DNA of 64,000 nt from Valencia hispanica. Taxonomy: Eukaryota; Chordata; Actinopteri; Cyprinodontiformes; Valenciidae. Where the stretch lies: NCBI GenBank assembly GCA_963556495.2, contig OY747712.1, positions 17,696,735 through 17,760,734 on the forward strand, written 5' to 3'. This document shows, one piece after another, positions 24,770 through 35,979 of the stretch; the first letter of the stretch is position 1, and the number at the start of each line of letters is the position of its first letter. The notes under the pieces are model-generated. The model had not been told where the DNA came from. It saw only the letters and a list, made by a program, of their open reading frames with translations, and did not search any database. Position numbers and translations under genes: made by a program.

Positions 24770-26030
24770 GATAAAACAAGTTGCTGAACTAAATAGTTAT
24801 TTATTATAACCCAGACTAAATAAATTTCGTTTTTGGTATAATTTCCGTGGTAAATTAAACATCAGTTCAAGTATATTTTAGTGTTAAAAACTTGGTTTCC
24901 AGGACAGCTTTGACATACACAATATCGTGGACGCACCAACGTCTCCTATAATTTTTTCATATCTTCAATTGTGCTTTAAAGGCAATAAAGTGCATAAATG
25001 TTGCTCTGTCAGTAACTACCGGCCTAACATTTTTACATTTGTTGCTATACTGAAAACTACCCACTAGATGGTGCCAAATTCATAATGGACATTACATTTA
25101 TACGCGCTGAAAACTGTCCACATGATGGTGACAATATCACCTAAACAAAACAAAATGTGTCAGCATTCAGCAAATTCTTGAAGACATCAACTATTCTTCA
25201 ACTTGAAACATCAAAGATGTGGACTGAATAAACGTCACAACAAACCACTATAGGATTCAGTGTTAGAGATTACTATTTCACTGCCTGTAAGCGCTTTGCA
25301 ATATATATTTTTATTTACACCTCATGACACACATGATCATGACATCATAGATCAGCTTTTTTAATTGACTGGCCTAGGAACGAATTTGAAACAAGTTCAG
25401 TTATTTCTTTATCTTTTTAAAACTTAGAAATTAGTACACTTACTGCGTCGGATGCAGTTTGACTTTGGAACAAGCCCCAAATGGAACTAAATGTTGTCCT
25501 TTTGTATAAATAGATTAACATTACTATGAACAACCTAATTACACATGGCCTTTGGTATCAGAGATGATACAGATATGAGTTGAGCAAGGTAAGTTTATCA
25601 CATACTATGGACAAAGTTTCTGTTTACGTTTAATCACCATGTCTCACATTGAACAATTTGAAGATGGTTCTGACGGATTTTACAGGACAGTATGCAAACT
25701 AAAATCAGAACAAACCAAACCAAAAATAATTGCAAAAAAAAGTACGCACTTATATTGGTTTATCCTTGGATCCAGTTTGGCAGAGAAAAACCTTTGTAAG
25801 ATGATTTAATTCTTCTATAGGGTTAATGCAAGGAGTGCTTTCATTTGAAGGAATCATTGAGTGAGCTCTGATGAAGTCAGTTGAAATGATTGAAGTTTGA
25901 TTGAAGCCTTCTCAATGACTTGAGGAGGGTTGCTTGAACCAGCAACCCTCCGATTACAAGACAAACTCCTCATTCCTGGACCAAAGTCTAAAAAAAGGTT
26001 TATTTATTTTCAGGCTTGTCATCACAAGCA
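24770..26030. other. Intergenic stretch between calr and the SLC1A gene
   Basis: AT-rich DNA with no exon or RNA gene recognised. The 3' untranslated region of the SLC1A gene should occupy part of it (below 26038), but no confident poly-A signal was assigned. The text at 25020-25140 repeats a short CACTAGATGGTG/CACATGATGGTG-like unit. Confidence 0.5.
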
Positions 26031-26037
26031 TTTATTC

Positions 26038-29000
26038 TATTTTGATGCTGGAGCTTAGATATTCTTCCAACACCAGGTTTGTTGCTGCAGGACTGGACGC
26101 CTGTAGTTCTTGTCTGGACAGATGCTGCACTACGCCGACACCAATGCAGTCACCAAGTACATTGGTGGCAGTTCTTATGCGATCCCTATCAATACAAAGA
26201 CAGTAAGATCTGAGATTAGAAATTATTCTACATGCAGTTCATAGCCTCAGATTTTCTTGTGTTTAGTATCTTTTCTTTGTATTTAATTGGAAAGATGCGT
26301 TTATTTTTATTTGAAATTTTTTTAGAAGTTACTATTTAATTGTTTTCATTTCATCTTCTACTTTTAATTGGTTACATTATAAACCACTGTATTAAAATTA
26401 TACAAGCTGATGTACTTACAAAATCCAATCAACCATGAGGAGCAGTGATATATCTTCAGTGGGCAGTCCTGTTGAGCCCAATACAATCATCATGGATACC
26501 ATGCCAGCCTGTGGGATACCAGCTGCACCAGTGCTTGCTGCCGTGACAACCAAACTGAACAAAATAAGAGGAATGTTTTGCAGTGCAAGGATTATCTTGA
26601 ATAAGTCAAACACACTTTAAATCACACAGGACTTAAGTTTTCTTTAAGTCAGGCTAATTCAATAAACGGATACTGGAAAAGAAACATTGTCTTCACAAAA
26701 TGTACCTTAATGGTGAAAACTTTTTTTACTTATTTTTAAACTGTATTGTTTAAATGAATAACCTGTATAAAATCACCCTGTTAAAATTTTAAATTGCTTC
26801 AATTGTGAAAGATCAACACATAACAGTAAAGTGAATAATAACAATGATGCATAAGAGAAAATCGGACAAGCATTAGTCCATCCGTCCATCCATTTTTTGT
26901 ACCCGTCATTCCTATGCAGGGTTGGGGGGGGGCTGGTGCCTATCTCCAGCTGTCATGGGGCAAGAGACAGGGTACACCCTGGACAGGTTGCCAGTCCATC
27001 GCAGGGCAACACAGAGACACACAGGACAAACAACCATGCAAACACACACTCATACCTAAGGGCAATTTAGAGAAACCAATTCACCTTAAAGTCATGTTTT
27101 TGGACTGTCGGAGGAAGCCGGAGAACCCATGCATGCACAGAGAGAACATGCAAACTCCATGCAGATTTGAACCCGTGACCTTCTTGTTGCAAGGCAACAG
27201 TGCTACCACTGTGCAGCCCAATTATTATACTATTATACTAATTCATTAGTATTAGTCACATTTACTCTGATACCCTGAAATAAAACCCAGTGAATCTATT
27301 TGCCTTCAGCACTTTATATGACTGACTTTTTAGAACGGTGGTAATAACGAAGCCATTGTTAAAACAAGAAATCCAATTAAAATTAGCAATTGCAAACCAC
27401 ACATCTATTTTTTTCACTGCTATATTATACAATATACTACTTTCTTTTGATGTATAAATGCTTTCGCAAGGCAATGACTGTAAACAAATTCCCTTTAAAG
27501 TACCTGAGGACAATAATTTTTCCAAGGTTGAAGTCCATGTCATTGACCTGGGCAATAAATAAAGCTGCCACTGCCTCATAGAGGGCTGCACCATCCATGT
27601 TCATTGTAGCACCTATAGGGAGCATGAAGCGCGTCACCTGTTTGTCCATCTTGAGATTTTCCTCCATACACTGGAGAGTAATAGGCAGGGTTGCAGAACT
27701 GTTAAAAGCATATAAGATATAAAATTATGCATTGAAAGTCTTTCACTTTTCATTGTTTGCAGTGTTTATTATTAACCTGGATGAAGTCCCAAAGGCCGTG
27801 CTGAGAGCCTGGAGGATGCCTCCATAAAACCTCAAAGGATTCTTTCTTGTGACTATAAAATAGATGAGCGGCAGCGTGAAGCAGCCATGGATGATCAACC
27901 CAGTGATTACAGTGAGAGTGTACATAGCAACATCACGACCTATATCTGCTGTGTTTTTCATTTTAACAACCTGCCCAGCCAGCAGGAAGATGATCCCCAC
28001 TGGTGAATACCTGTTATAAAGAGAGGTGGAAAAAATGAAGATCCAATGACTTTTCCAAACAGTACATGGAGCCACAGAGAAATCTTACGATCTTTCAAAG
28101 ACAGATCCACCAAATAACCCTACTCATACAGGCTAAGCACAAAACAGCTGCAAAGAAAATGGAGCTGTCAGAAACAATTTAAGCTCATTAGGAAAATACA
28201 GAAAAAACAATTACTGAAAAGCATGGGAGACCATTCAAAATCCCTTCTATGGGTAAAACTTTAATATTAAAAATTAAATACTAAAATAGGTACTGACAGT
28301 ACAAAAGTTTTATCAAAATCCTTCCCTTCTTACCAGACAGCTAAATTAACAAGAAGCATAATGGCTTTATTTATGCAGATGAAGAAATCCCTCAGAGGTT
28401 TTCCCTCTGTCCCCAGGCTGCTCAGGGTGAGGCCAAAGGCGATGGAGAACACCAACAGACCCACAACATTGATGCCCTCTGAGGTTCCTGCTATTGGTGC
28501 TACATGAAAAGAACAACAGCAGTAAAATGTATGGTATGGCATTTAAAAATGTTAATCCCAGATATGTAAAAAAAAAAACACAAAAAAAAGACTCACAGTT
28601 CGTGGACATATTAGTGACTCCGACAGGATTTGTTGAAGAATTACTGCTGGGATAAACTGTTAAATACTAAATAAAGAGTTTAGCAGCACAATATTAGTAG
28701 TTAAAAAGAGCTTAAGTGTAAAAAAACATCAGCACAAGCTTCATTGTCTTACTTTTCTGAAGCAAGCTTCCACCAGATTTGAGGGGAACAGGTTTCTGTA
28801 AAATACAAAATGATAGGACCATTCTTTATATAAAATATACAGTAATATCAATGCATTATGAAGTGTCTTTTTTACAGACCTAATGAGATCCAGGAAAGCA
28901 TCCACACTATGCACAGCCTCTGTTTTACCAGCAGGGTACTCAGAGTCATGCTTGGATGATTTCCCTGGCTGGATGAGAACCGCCAGGGAAATGCCAGTGA

Positions 29001-30642
29001 AAGCAGCAATAAGTGTGGTTACCAAGTAATAGATGAAGGTCCGGAGCCCAATTTTTCCAAAAAAATTTCTGTCAAAATTTGACATACCTGAAATTTAAAG
29101 GAGAAAAGTGGTTGCGAAATGTGGGCAAGCAATTTTCTGTCACACTTGGATTCTTCAGATAATCTGATTTAAATTTCAGACAAAGATGACCAGAGAAAAT
29201 ATTAAAAAATACAAATTATGTAATTTAACAAACGGAAAATAGCTCTTCAAAACAATTTTGTCCTATGGGGAAAAAATAGGTTCACCCTAACACTACACTA
29301 TCAAGCATTGGTCACTGGCCCACTTGACAGAATTTATTTGAATGCGTGAAATATATTTTACTGAGTTTACATGGCATAAATGATACATAATCTCTATAAT
29401 AAATGACTATGAAACAATTATGAGTGAAGTGAATCCTCTTCATTTATCATCTATTAAAATTCTAAATGATGAATAAGGCAAAGTTGAAGTGTTGTACTGT
29501 GCCGTTTGCAGATATGTGAACATCTGTATGTATTTGAAACATGTAACTATCTTACACAATTTATTACAGTGCCTTGTTAAAGTATTCAAACCTTTTGAAC
29601 ATTTTCACATTCTATTACATAAAAAATTGTACATACAGAAATGTTGTATGGATCAACTTTTGCTGTGATTACAGCTGCCTTCTGCACCGTCTTTGCAAAT
29701 TTGGAGTATATTTGGAAAACCGCAAGTTCAGTTAGACTGGACAGAGAACATCTGTGAATCTCACTTTTTAAATATTGCCACAGATTAATTAATTGGATTT
29801 AGGTGTAGGCTTTGACTAGGCCATTCCAACCATTGATTATGCTAAAAGATACCACTGTAGCTTTACTTATGTATTTAGGGCCATTGTCCTGCAGGAAAAT
29901 GAACCCCCACCCCATTCTCAATTTTTTTTGGAGTATGTAACAGATATTCTTCCTGAATTGTATCTGTATTTTAATTGTAAATCTGTAAAACTGACTGAAC
30001 TAAACTTGATTTTATATCATCATAGTTAAAGTTTGGTAACCTTTACACCCACAAGGGGAGAAGTTATTGAGTTGATTTGTTAAGTGTTTTATCAGCTGAC
30101 TTGCTAAAGCACTATATTACAAAAGGTATTAAAATGTGGCTTTATTAATCAAACCATTTGCTGTAGCCAATCCAAGAGCAAAAACATATATCTGACCTGC
30201 TATCACACTTGAAACGATAAGTGGAAGCACCATCATCTGCAGGATTCTCAGCAGCAACTCTCCAGGAAAAGTTAAATATTTTATGTCTCTCTCAGACATG
30301 GTAATGTATCGAAGACCAAAGCCTAGCCCAATCCCTTAGAAACAGACATAAATTAGGTAAAGTTTTCTATCAAAGAAAACGTTTAAAAAGGAGCAAATAC
30401 AACAGAAAAAGCTAAATATAATGATATCCTAGAAAAAACGAATATTTCTTACCTACTGCAACAGCAGCCATTGTGAGAATGACGAAGGCATTCCTCTTGA
30501 GAAAAATCCAAATATTAAATCCATTCCTGATAAAACCAACTTCACCTAAAGGCTGAGAACATCTTTGGTTTTTCTGGTTTTCATCAGTTTCAAATACTTC
30601 AACCGACTCTAACTCAGGCATGTTTTCAGAGCTTGGAAGCAT
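26038..30642 (-). CDS. SLC1A-family excitatory amino acid transporter (EAAT type), complete, 508 aa
   Basis: Sodium-coupled glutamate/aspartate uptake carrier of the plasma membrane. Ten exons, phases agree: 30453-30642, 30197-30334, 28880-29087, 28753-28795, 28597-28666, 28334-28499, 27777-28010, 27504-27698, 26420-26554, 26038-26185. Visible in order: cytosolic N-terminus; early membrane helices ([35 protein letters not shown]); a short extracellular loop with NSS and NMS glycosylation sequons; hairpin 1 with TSSSSATLP; TM7 with [18 protein letters not shown]; hairpin 2 region; and TM8 [19 protein letters not shown]. The Arg in DRIRT aligns with the substrate-carboxylate Arg of EAATs, arguing against the neutral ASCT branch. 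It is shorter than EAAT4/5 (about 560 aa). A fish-specific paralogue (slc1a8/slc1a9 type) or a slc1a6 relative is possible, so no symbol is given. Confidence 0.9.
26875..27230 (+). repeat. Common fish interspersed repeat in an SLC1A intron
   Basis: Contains the well-known fish repeat text GGGTACACCCTGGACAGGTT, then CCAGTCCATCGCAGGGC, GGGCAATTTAGAGA and GAGAACATGCAAACTCC. Non-coding, in the intron between the last two hairpin exons of the transporter. Probably the tail of a LINE or a derived non-autonomous element. Confidence 0.75.
29565..30010 (-). mobile_element. Tc1 remnant in an SLC1A intron
   Basis: Starts with a Tc1-type terminal repeat (CAGTGCCTTGTTAAAGTATT), followed by degenerate minus-strand transposase sequence (for example the complement of the LDWASQSL-like region near 29800-29830 and the [12 protein letters not shown] region near 29880-29900). 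Truncated at the right. Confidence 0.65.
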
Positions 30643-31394
30643 TTATATCTGCACGATAGCAAAAACATGGAGAAAATAAATGATTAACAGTTTTGCATTG
30701 TGCTTGAATTAATAGATCACTATTCAAAAGCTAAAACACAGTGAGTAGAGTTTTAAAATTAAATATTAAAAAATGTTTTAATGTAGAAATCCCTCTAGAA
30801 ATGCTGAACCGTCTTACCAGCTGAAGTTTAGAAATCCTCGATAAAATAAAGCTTTGTCTGGTTGGGGACAGGATGGCAAAAACAAAGAGCAGAGACACAG
30901 AAATTCAGCTTGACTTGTGTCCAGTATAGAGAAAAAAAAGAAAACAGGCTTGGCCAAAATTTACTGTTACAGCCCGAGAACAAATAGTACCTCCCACTGT
31001 GGTAACGAGTGAGAGATTTATGTTTTAGGAGAACAGTCATAGTTGTTGCAGCACAGTTGTTAGAAATAAAACATTTATATTCACAGTCCAGACTAAAAAC
31101 TAAAAAACCTTTCTGATAGGAAAAAAAACTTGCATTCTTTGGCTTTTATCACGTTGTAAAGACTTGGCAACAGATCTTATTTAAAGGTTACAGGTTGAAA
31201 GTCAATTTCTTTTGTTCATATTTCACAGAACAAGACGTACTATTACAAGGGTCAGAATTGTACCAACTTGGAAAAGTTCTCTGTACCTGGTGCCTGTCTA
31301 CATTTGAGTACTCTTCTACAAACACAGGCTAATCTTTTTATGATTAAGGTGATAAATGAGTGATGTAGCTGTTTAATCTTTATGTTTTATGACT

Positions 31395-31765
31395 ATTTCT
31401 AAAAACGTTTTTTCCGAGAATAGAATAGAATGGAACATTCCTTTATTGTGAGACATCCAGTTCCCAGGTGACAGAAGAACTGTTCCAAGACAGTTCTTTA
31501 AGATGGGCCCCGGCCATCTATGACGTCTATCCACAGCCTTCCAGCTTGCAACTCGAACCGTGGATCCGAAGAACCGTTGCACAGGTTTTTTTTCTCCCGT
31601 TTGCCCAACTACTTTGCTCCTTACTTTGTGGACTGGACCTCCCGCAACGCAAAGTAGGACTGAACCGTTTCATTTACACTGATCTTGTGTCTGGGCACAT
31701 AAATGGGGAAAATATAGGTCAGGGTGTATGGAGGATTGTCCCTGCCAAAATTGACAATAAATAAA
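31395..31765 (+). repeat. Unclassified interspersed repeat, LINE/SINE-like tail
   Basis: Begins GAATAGAATAGAATGGAAC and ends CAAAATTGACAATAAATAAA before an A-rich tract, the shape of a retroposed 3' end. An open frame at 31468-31764 has no family resemblance I can name. Confidence 0.4.
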
Positions 31766-32100
31766 TAAACGTGGAAAAAAAATGAGGAAAAACATTCGTA
31801 AATAAATAAATAAATAAATGTGTAAATAAATAACTACATAAATGTGTAAATAATTTTAAAAATATATATTTGTAAATAGAGATATAAATACATTTGTAAA
31901 TAAATAAATATAGAAATGAATATATAAAACTGAAAATACATTTGTGATTAACTAGATAACTAAATAAATAAATATAGTAATAAATAAATGTGGAAATAAA
32001 TAAATGGGTAAATACAATTGAAAATAAATAAATACACGTGGAAAGAAAATAAAATAGTAAATAAATAAATGTGGAAATACATAATTACATTTCTTATTGT
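31766..32100. repeat. (AAATAAAT)n-rich low-complexity tract
   Basis: About 330 bp of AAATAAATA units with scattered changes, directly after a retroposon-like tail and before a Tc1 element. Confidence 0.85.
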
Positions 32101-32121
32101 AACAGGGAGGTCAGGGATATG

Positions 32122-33470
32122 TATAAACTCAGCAAAAAAAGAAATGTCCCTTTTTCAGGACTGTGCATTTCAACAATAATGTTGTAAAAATCCAAATAAC
32201 TTTACAGATCTTCATTGTAAAGGGTTTAAACAATGTTTTCCATGCATGTTCAATTAACCATAATCAATTAATTAACATGCACCTGTGGAATGGTCGTTAA
32301 GACCTTATCAGCTTACAGAAAGTAGGAATTTAAGGTCACAGTTCTAAAAACGCAGGACACTAAAGAGACTTGTCTACCGACTGTGAAAAACACCCAAAGA
32401 AGGATGCCCAGGGTCCCTGCTCATCTGCGTGAACGTGCATTAGGCATGCTGCAGGGAGGCATGAGGACTGCTGATGTGGCACAGGATGGGTACAACCGAA
32501 TATCACACTTGCGTGACAGGAACAGGATGGCCACAACAACTGCCCGAGTCACACCAGGAACACACAATCCCACCATCAGTGCTCAGACTGTCCGCAATAG
32601 GGTGAGAGAGGCTGGACTGAGGGCTTGTAGGCCTGTTGTAAGGCAGGTCCTTACCAGACATCACCAGCAACATCACCGCCTATGGGCACAAACCCACCTT
32701 CGCTGGACTAGACAGGAGTGGCAAAAAGTGCTTTTCACTGATGAGTCACGGTTTTGTCTCACCAGGGGTGATGGACGGATTTGTGTTTATCGAAGGAATG
32801 AGCGTTACACCGAGGCCTGTACCCTGGAGAGGGATCGATTTGGAGGTGGGGGGTCCGTCATGGTCTGGGGCGGTATATCACATCACCATCGGACTGAGCT
32901 TGTGTCATTGCAGGCAATCTCAATCAATACATTGCGGTACAGGGAAGACATCCTCCTCCCTCATGTGGTACCCTTTATGCATGCTCATCCGGACATGATC
33001 CTCCAGCAGGACAATGCCACCAGCCATACTGCTCGTTCTGTGCGTGAGTTTCTGCATGACAGCAATGTCAGTGTTCTGCCATGGCCAGCGAAGAGCCCGG
33101 ATCTCAATCCCATTGAGGGTGAGGGCCAGGGCCATTCCCCCAGAAATGTCCAGGAACTTGCAAGTGTCTTGGTGGAAGAGTGGGGTAACATCTCACAGCA
33201 AGAACTGACAAATCTGGTCCAGTCCATGAGGAGATGCACTGCAGTACTTTAAGCAGCTGGTGGCCACACCAGATACTGACTGGTACCTTTGATTTTGAGT
33301 CTCCATTCATTCAAGGACACATTCTATTTCTGTTAGTCACATGTCTGAAACATTTTTAGTTTATGTCTTATGGTGTTGACTCTTTTAGTGTTCATACAAA
33401 TATTTACACACATTAAGTTAACTTAAAAGTATAAACAGTTGAAAGTCAGAGGTCGTTTCTTTTTTGCTGA

Positions 33471-33473
<3 letters not shown>
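32122..33473 (+). mobile_element. Tc1 transposon with both terminal repeats; transposase open but internally deleted
   Basis: Inverted ends: left ACTCAGCAAAAAAAGAAATG, right (reverse complement) ACTCAGCAAAAAAGAAACGA; flanked by TA-rich DNA. The transposase frame 32383-33252 (289 aa) is open. It reads MPRVPAHLRERALGMLQGGM at the start, FTDESRF (first Asp), LQQDNATSHTA (second Asp) and SPDLNPIEG (Glu). Compared with usual Tc1 length (about 340 aa) roughly 35 residues of the DNA-binding domain after residue 34 and a stretch after the final Glu are missing, so activity is unlikely despite intact DDE residues. Confidence 0.92.
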
Positions 33474-33528
<55 letters not shown>

Positions 33529-33530
33529 GT
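33474..33530. repeat. (TA)n(CA)n microsatellite
   Basis: TA repeats followed by about 12 CA units, abutting the Tc1 right end. Confidence 0.95.
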
Positions 33531-34487
33531 TCATATCCATGACTATACTTTTCAGAGGTCTAAAAATCCTTGTTTTATTGATTTCATGTAATATTCTAAT
33601 TTTCTGAGATTTAGATTTTTAAGTTTTCATAAGCTGTAAGCCATGCTCATTAAAATTATAACAAATAAAAAAGGCTTGAAATGTCTCGCTTTGCATGTAA
33701 TGAGTCTATCATAAATTGGTTTCACATTTTAAGTTGAATTACTGAAATAAAGAAACTTTTGCACGATATTCAAAATGTTTGGAGTTTCACCTGTATTCAA
33801 AAGAAATTGCAGCATGGGAAGCTGAAATACCTAGGTGCAATGCTTCTTGGCTGGCATCTGCAAGGCAGCCAATACATTCATTTTCCTTGTAACTGATGGT
33901 TCTCAACGGTGAATGAATACCTGTTATAAATTGAGGCATAATAAAGATGCAGGAGATGCAATGACTAATGTTTAACAGCAGATAGAGCCAAAGAGAAATA
34001 CTCAAACTGGTTTAGGTTTAAAGTTTTGTTTATAAAGGGTGTGAAATCTTATGCAACCAGGTTGTTGCACATTTTCCACTGCTGATGAATTTGCCTGATT
34101 TCCCATTGGATTGCAAAAAATAAATGGCACATTATTTGTAGAAAAGGTTTTTAAAATAATGTATAACTGTTTATTTCTTTTACAGCACAAACAAGATATT
34201 TTAACAGGGGTGTGTACAGTTTCGAGCAACTGAATTTGTAATTGAATTATGTAATTATTTTTTTTATTCTAATGTAACTATTAAGAAATTCAGCAAATAT
34301 TGTTTCATCTTAAATTATGTTATGTTGCATCATAGATATTTTGATTTTTGCATGCCAGTTAAAGTTTCTTAGAATTTTTGTGTTTTTTTAATGTTCTATG
34401 TTCATTTCCAGTGTGTCCTACATCAGATTTGAGCAGATCCTGTCTCTGTAAAAAAAAAAAAAAAAAAGGAAATTTAGAAAATATACA

Positions 34488-35506
34488 TGTAAGAGGGTGG
34501 CTATGGAGGTGTTTGAACTTGAATGACTTTTAACTAAGAAAATAAATATTGTAAAAGGGGAGTAAGTATCTGGGTGAGAGCACACTGGTTACCAAGAACG
34601 ACAGAGATTGGCAGATTAATCTAGAATTTATTACAAGGACAATCACAATGGAGTAAAAATGCCCAGAAATAAAATGTTACCCTAAAAGTCCATTAAAAAC
34701 CAGGTGGGCAAAAAAAGGATAAAACTGGAATACTAAAAGGGCACCACCCACGGTAAAATATACAAGCAGCTCTCCTGCTCCCTCCTGGTCCAGGGTAGAA
34801 GACTTCTCTAGTCCCACGCACCAGGTCACCTGGAATGCAAAACATACACCAGCACGGGGCCGAGACTATAAGGCCTTAGGCTACAATGGTGGTGGGTCGT
34901 TACAATACTTACACACAAGGCAGAGTTATCCTCTGCGTGTTTCCGGCGTCACACACTCCTTCCCTCAGGCTCGCTCCCTCCGGTCTGTCTCCCGTCCTCT
35001 GCACGCTGAGACACAGTCTTCCTCTGTCCCTGTGTATAGGTCGCCTCGCAACACTTGCGGTTTCAGCATGCTCGTGGTCCCCGATGCGTGGATCGTCCTG
35101 CTCTTCCACTTCGTGGGGTGTGCCGCAGCTCTCCTGCTCCGTGCGTATTCTCTTTTTCCTTTTTCCGTCTAGCTCCTGTCCCGTGCGTCTTTTCACTTTT
35201 TGTTTCCAGTTCCCCCAGACGCAAATGCGACTCCTAGTCAGACCCCCGTAGTCCTCGTCTTGAACTGAATAAAAAGAAAACGTCGCAGCTCTGCAGAGCT
35301 CAATTCCAGAACAGCAGCTGTTAATTGGTGGGCACAGGTGCACTGATTGTTGCGTCAGGGATTGGGGTAAAAGTCATGTGACTAGCATAAAACTATAAAT
35401 AAAGTTAAAATGCACTACAAAGACAAACCCAATATAAAAAACACACTAAAACCACAGCACACAATAAAAACACAATAAAATGCCATGTCACTTGTGTTGG
35501 GTTACA
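34488..35506 (-). repeat. 3' LTR of the Ty3/gypsy element
   Basis: 1019 bp, nearly identical to the other LTR over its length, with scattered substitutions and a few small indels (for example a CTCTCC difference near the 40575 equivalent). Begins TGTAAGAGGG and ends GGGTTACA on the plus strand. Confidence 0.95.
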
Positions 35507-35979
35507 TCCCCCCACATTCTGAGGTTGTCAGTCCCTGCAACATAGAACAGTTCAGTTTCTATACCGTGCCGGTGGTTGTCCAAGGGTAGAACGAGTTGAC
35601 CTTCTAGGGGCACTGTCCACAACGTCCAGCTCGGCCTGGGCTGGTCTTAAAGGTAAAAGTCCATAAAAAACAGGTAGAACAGGTCCTTGGACCTGAGGCA
35701 GTTCCTCAGCAGCCTCTGGGACTACAGCTGGGGGTAAAGTACATAATTTTCTAGAGTTTCTGTGCAAAGTTTGCTAGCGACCATCTCGCTCAGGGCGGAC
35801 TCTGTACACCAGTCCTGTGTCTCCCAATTGCCCTACAACAATGTAAGGGTCTGGGGACCACCAAGGTGCCAGTTTACCTCTGCCTCACTTATTTCTAAAG
35901 CGTACCAGTACCCTCTCACCGGGTAAGAAGGTCAAGGTATTTGCCGACCTGTCGTACTGTTCCTTTTGCTGGGATGCTA

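Noticed and set aside
34886..35343. Overlapping 121- to 144-codon frames, repeated at 40525-40988
   Set aside because: They lie entirely within the two LTR copies and show no domain; LTR sequence, not genes.
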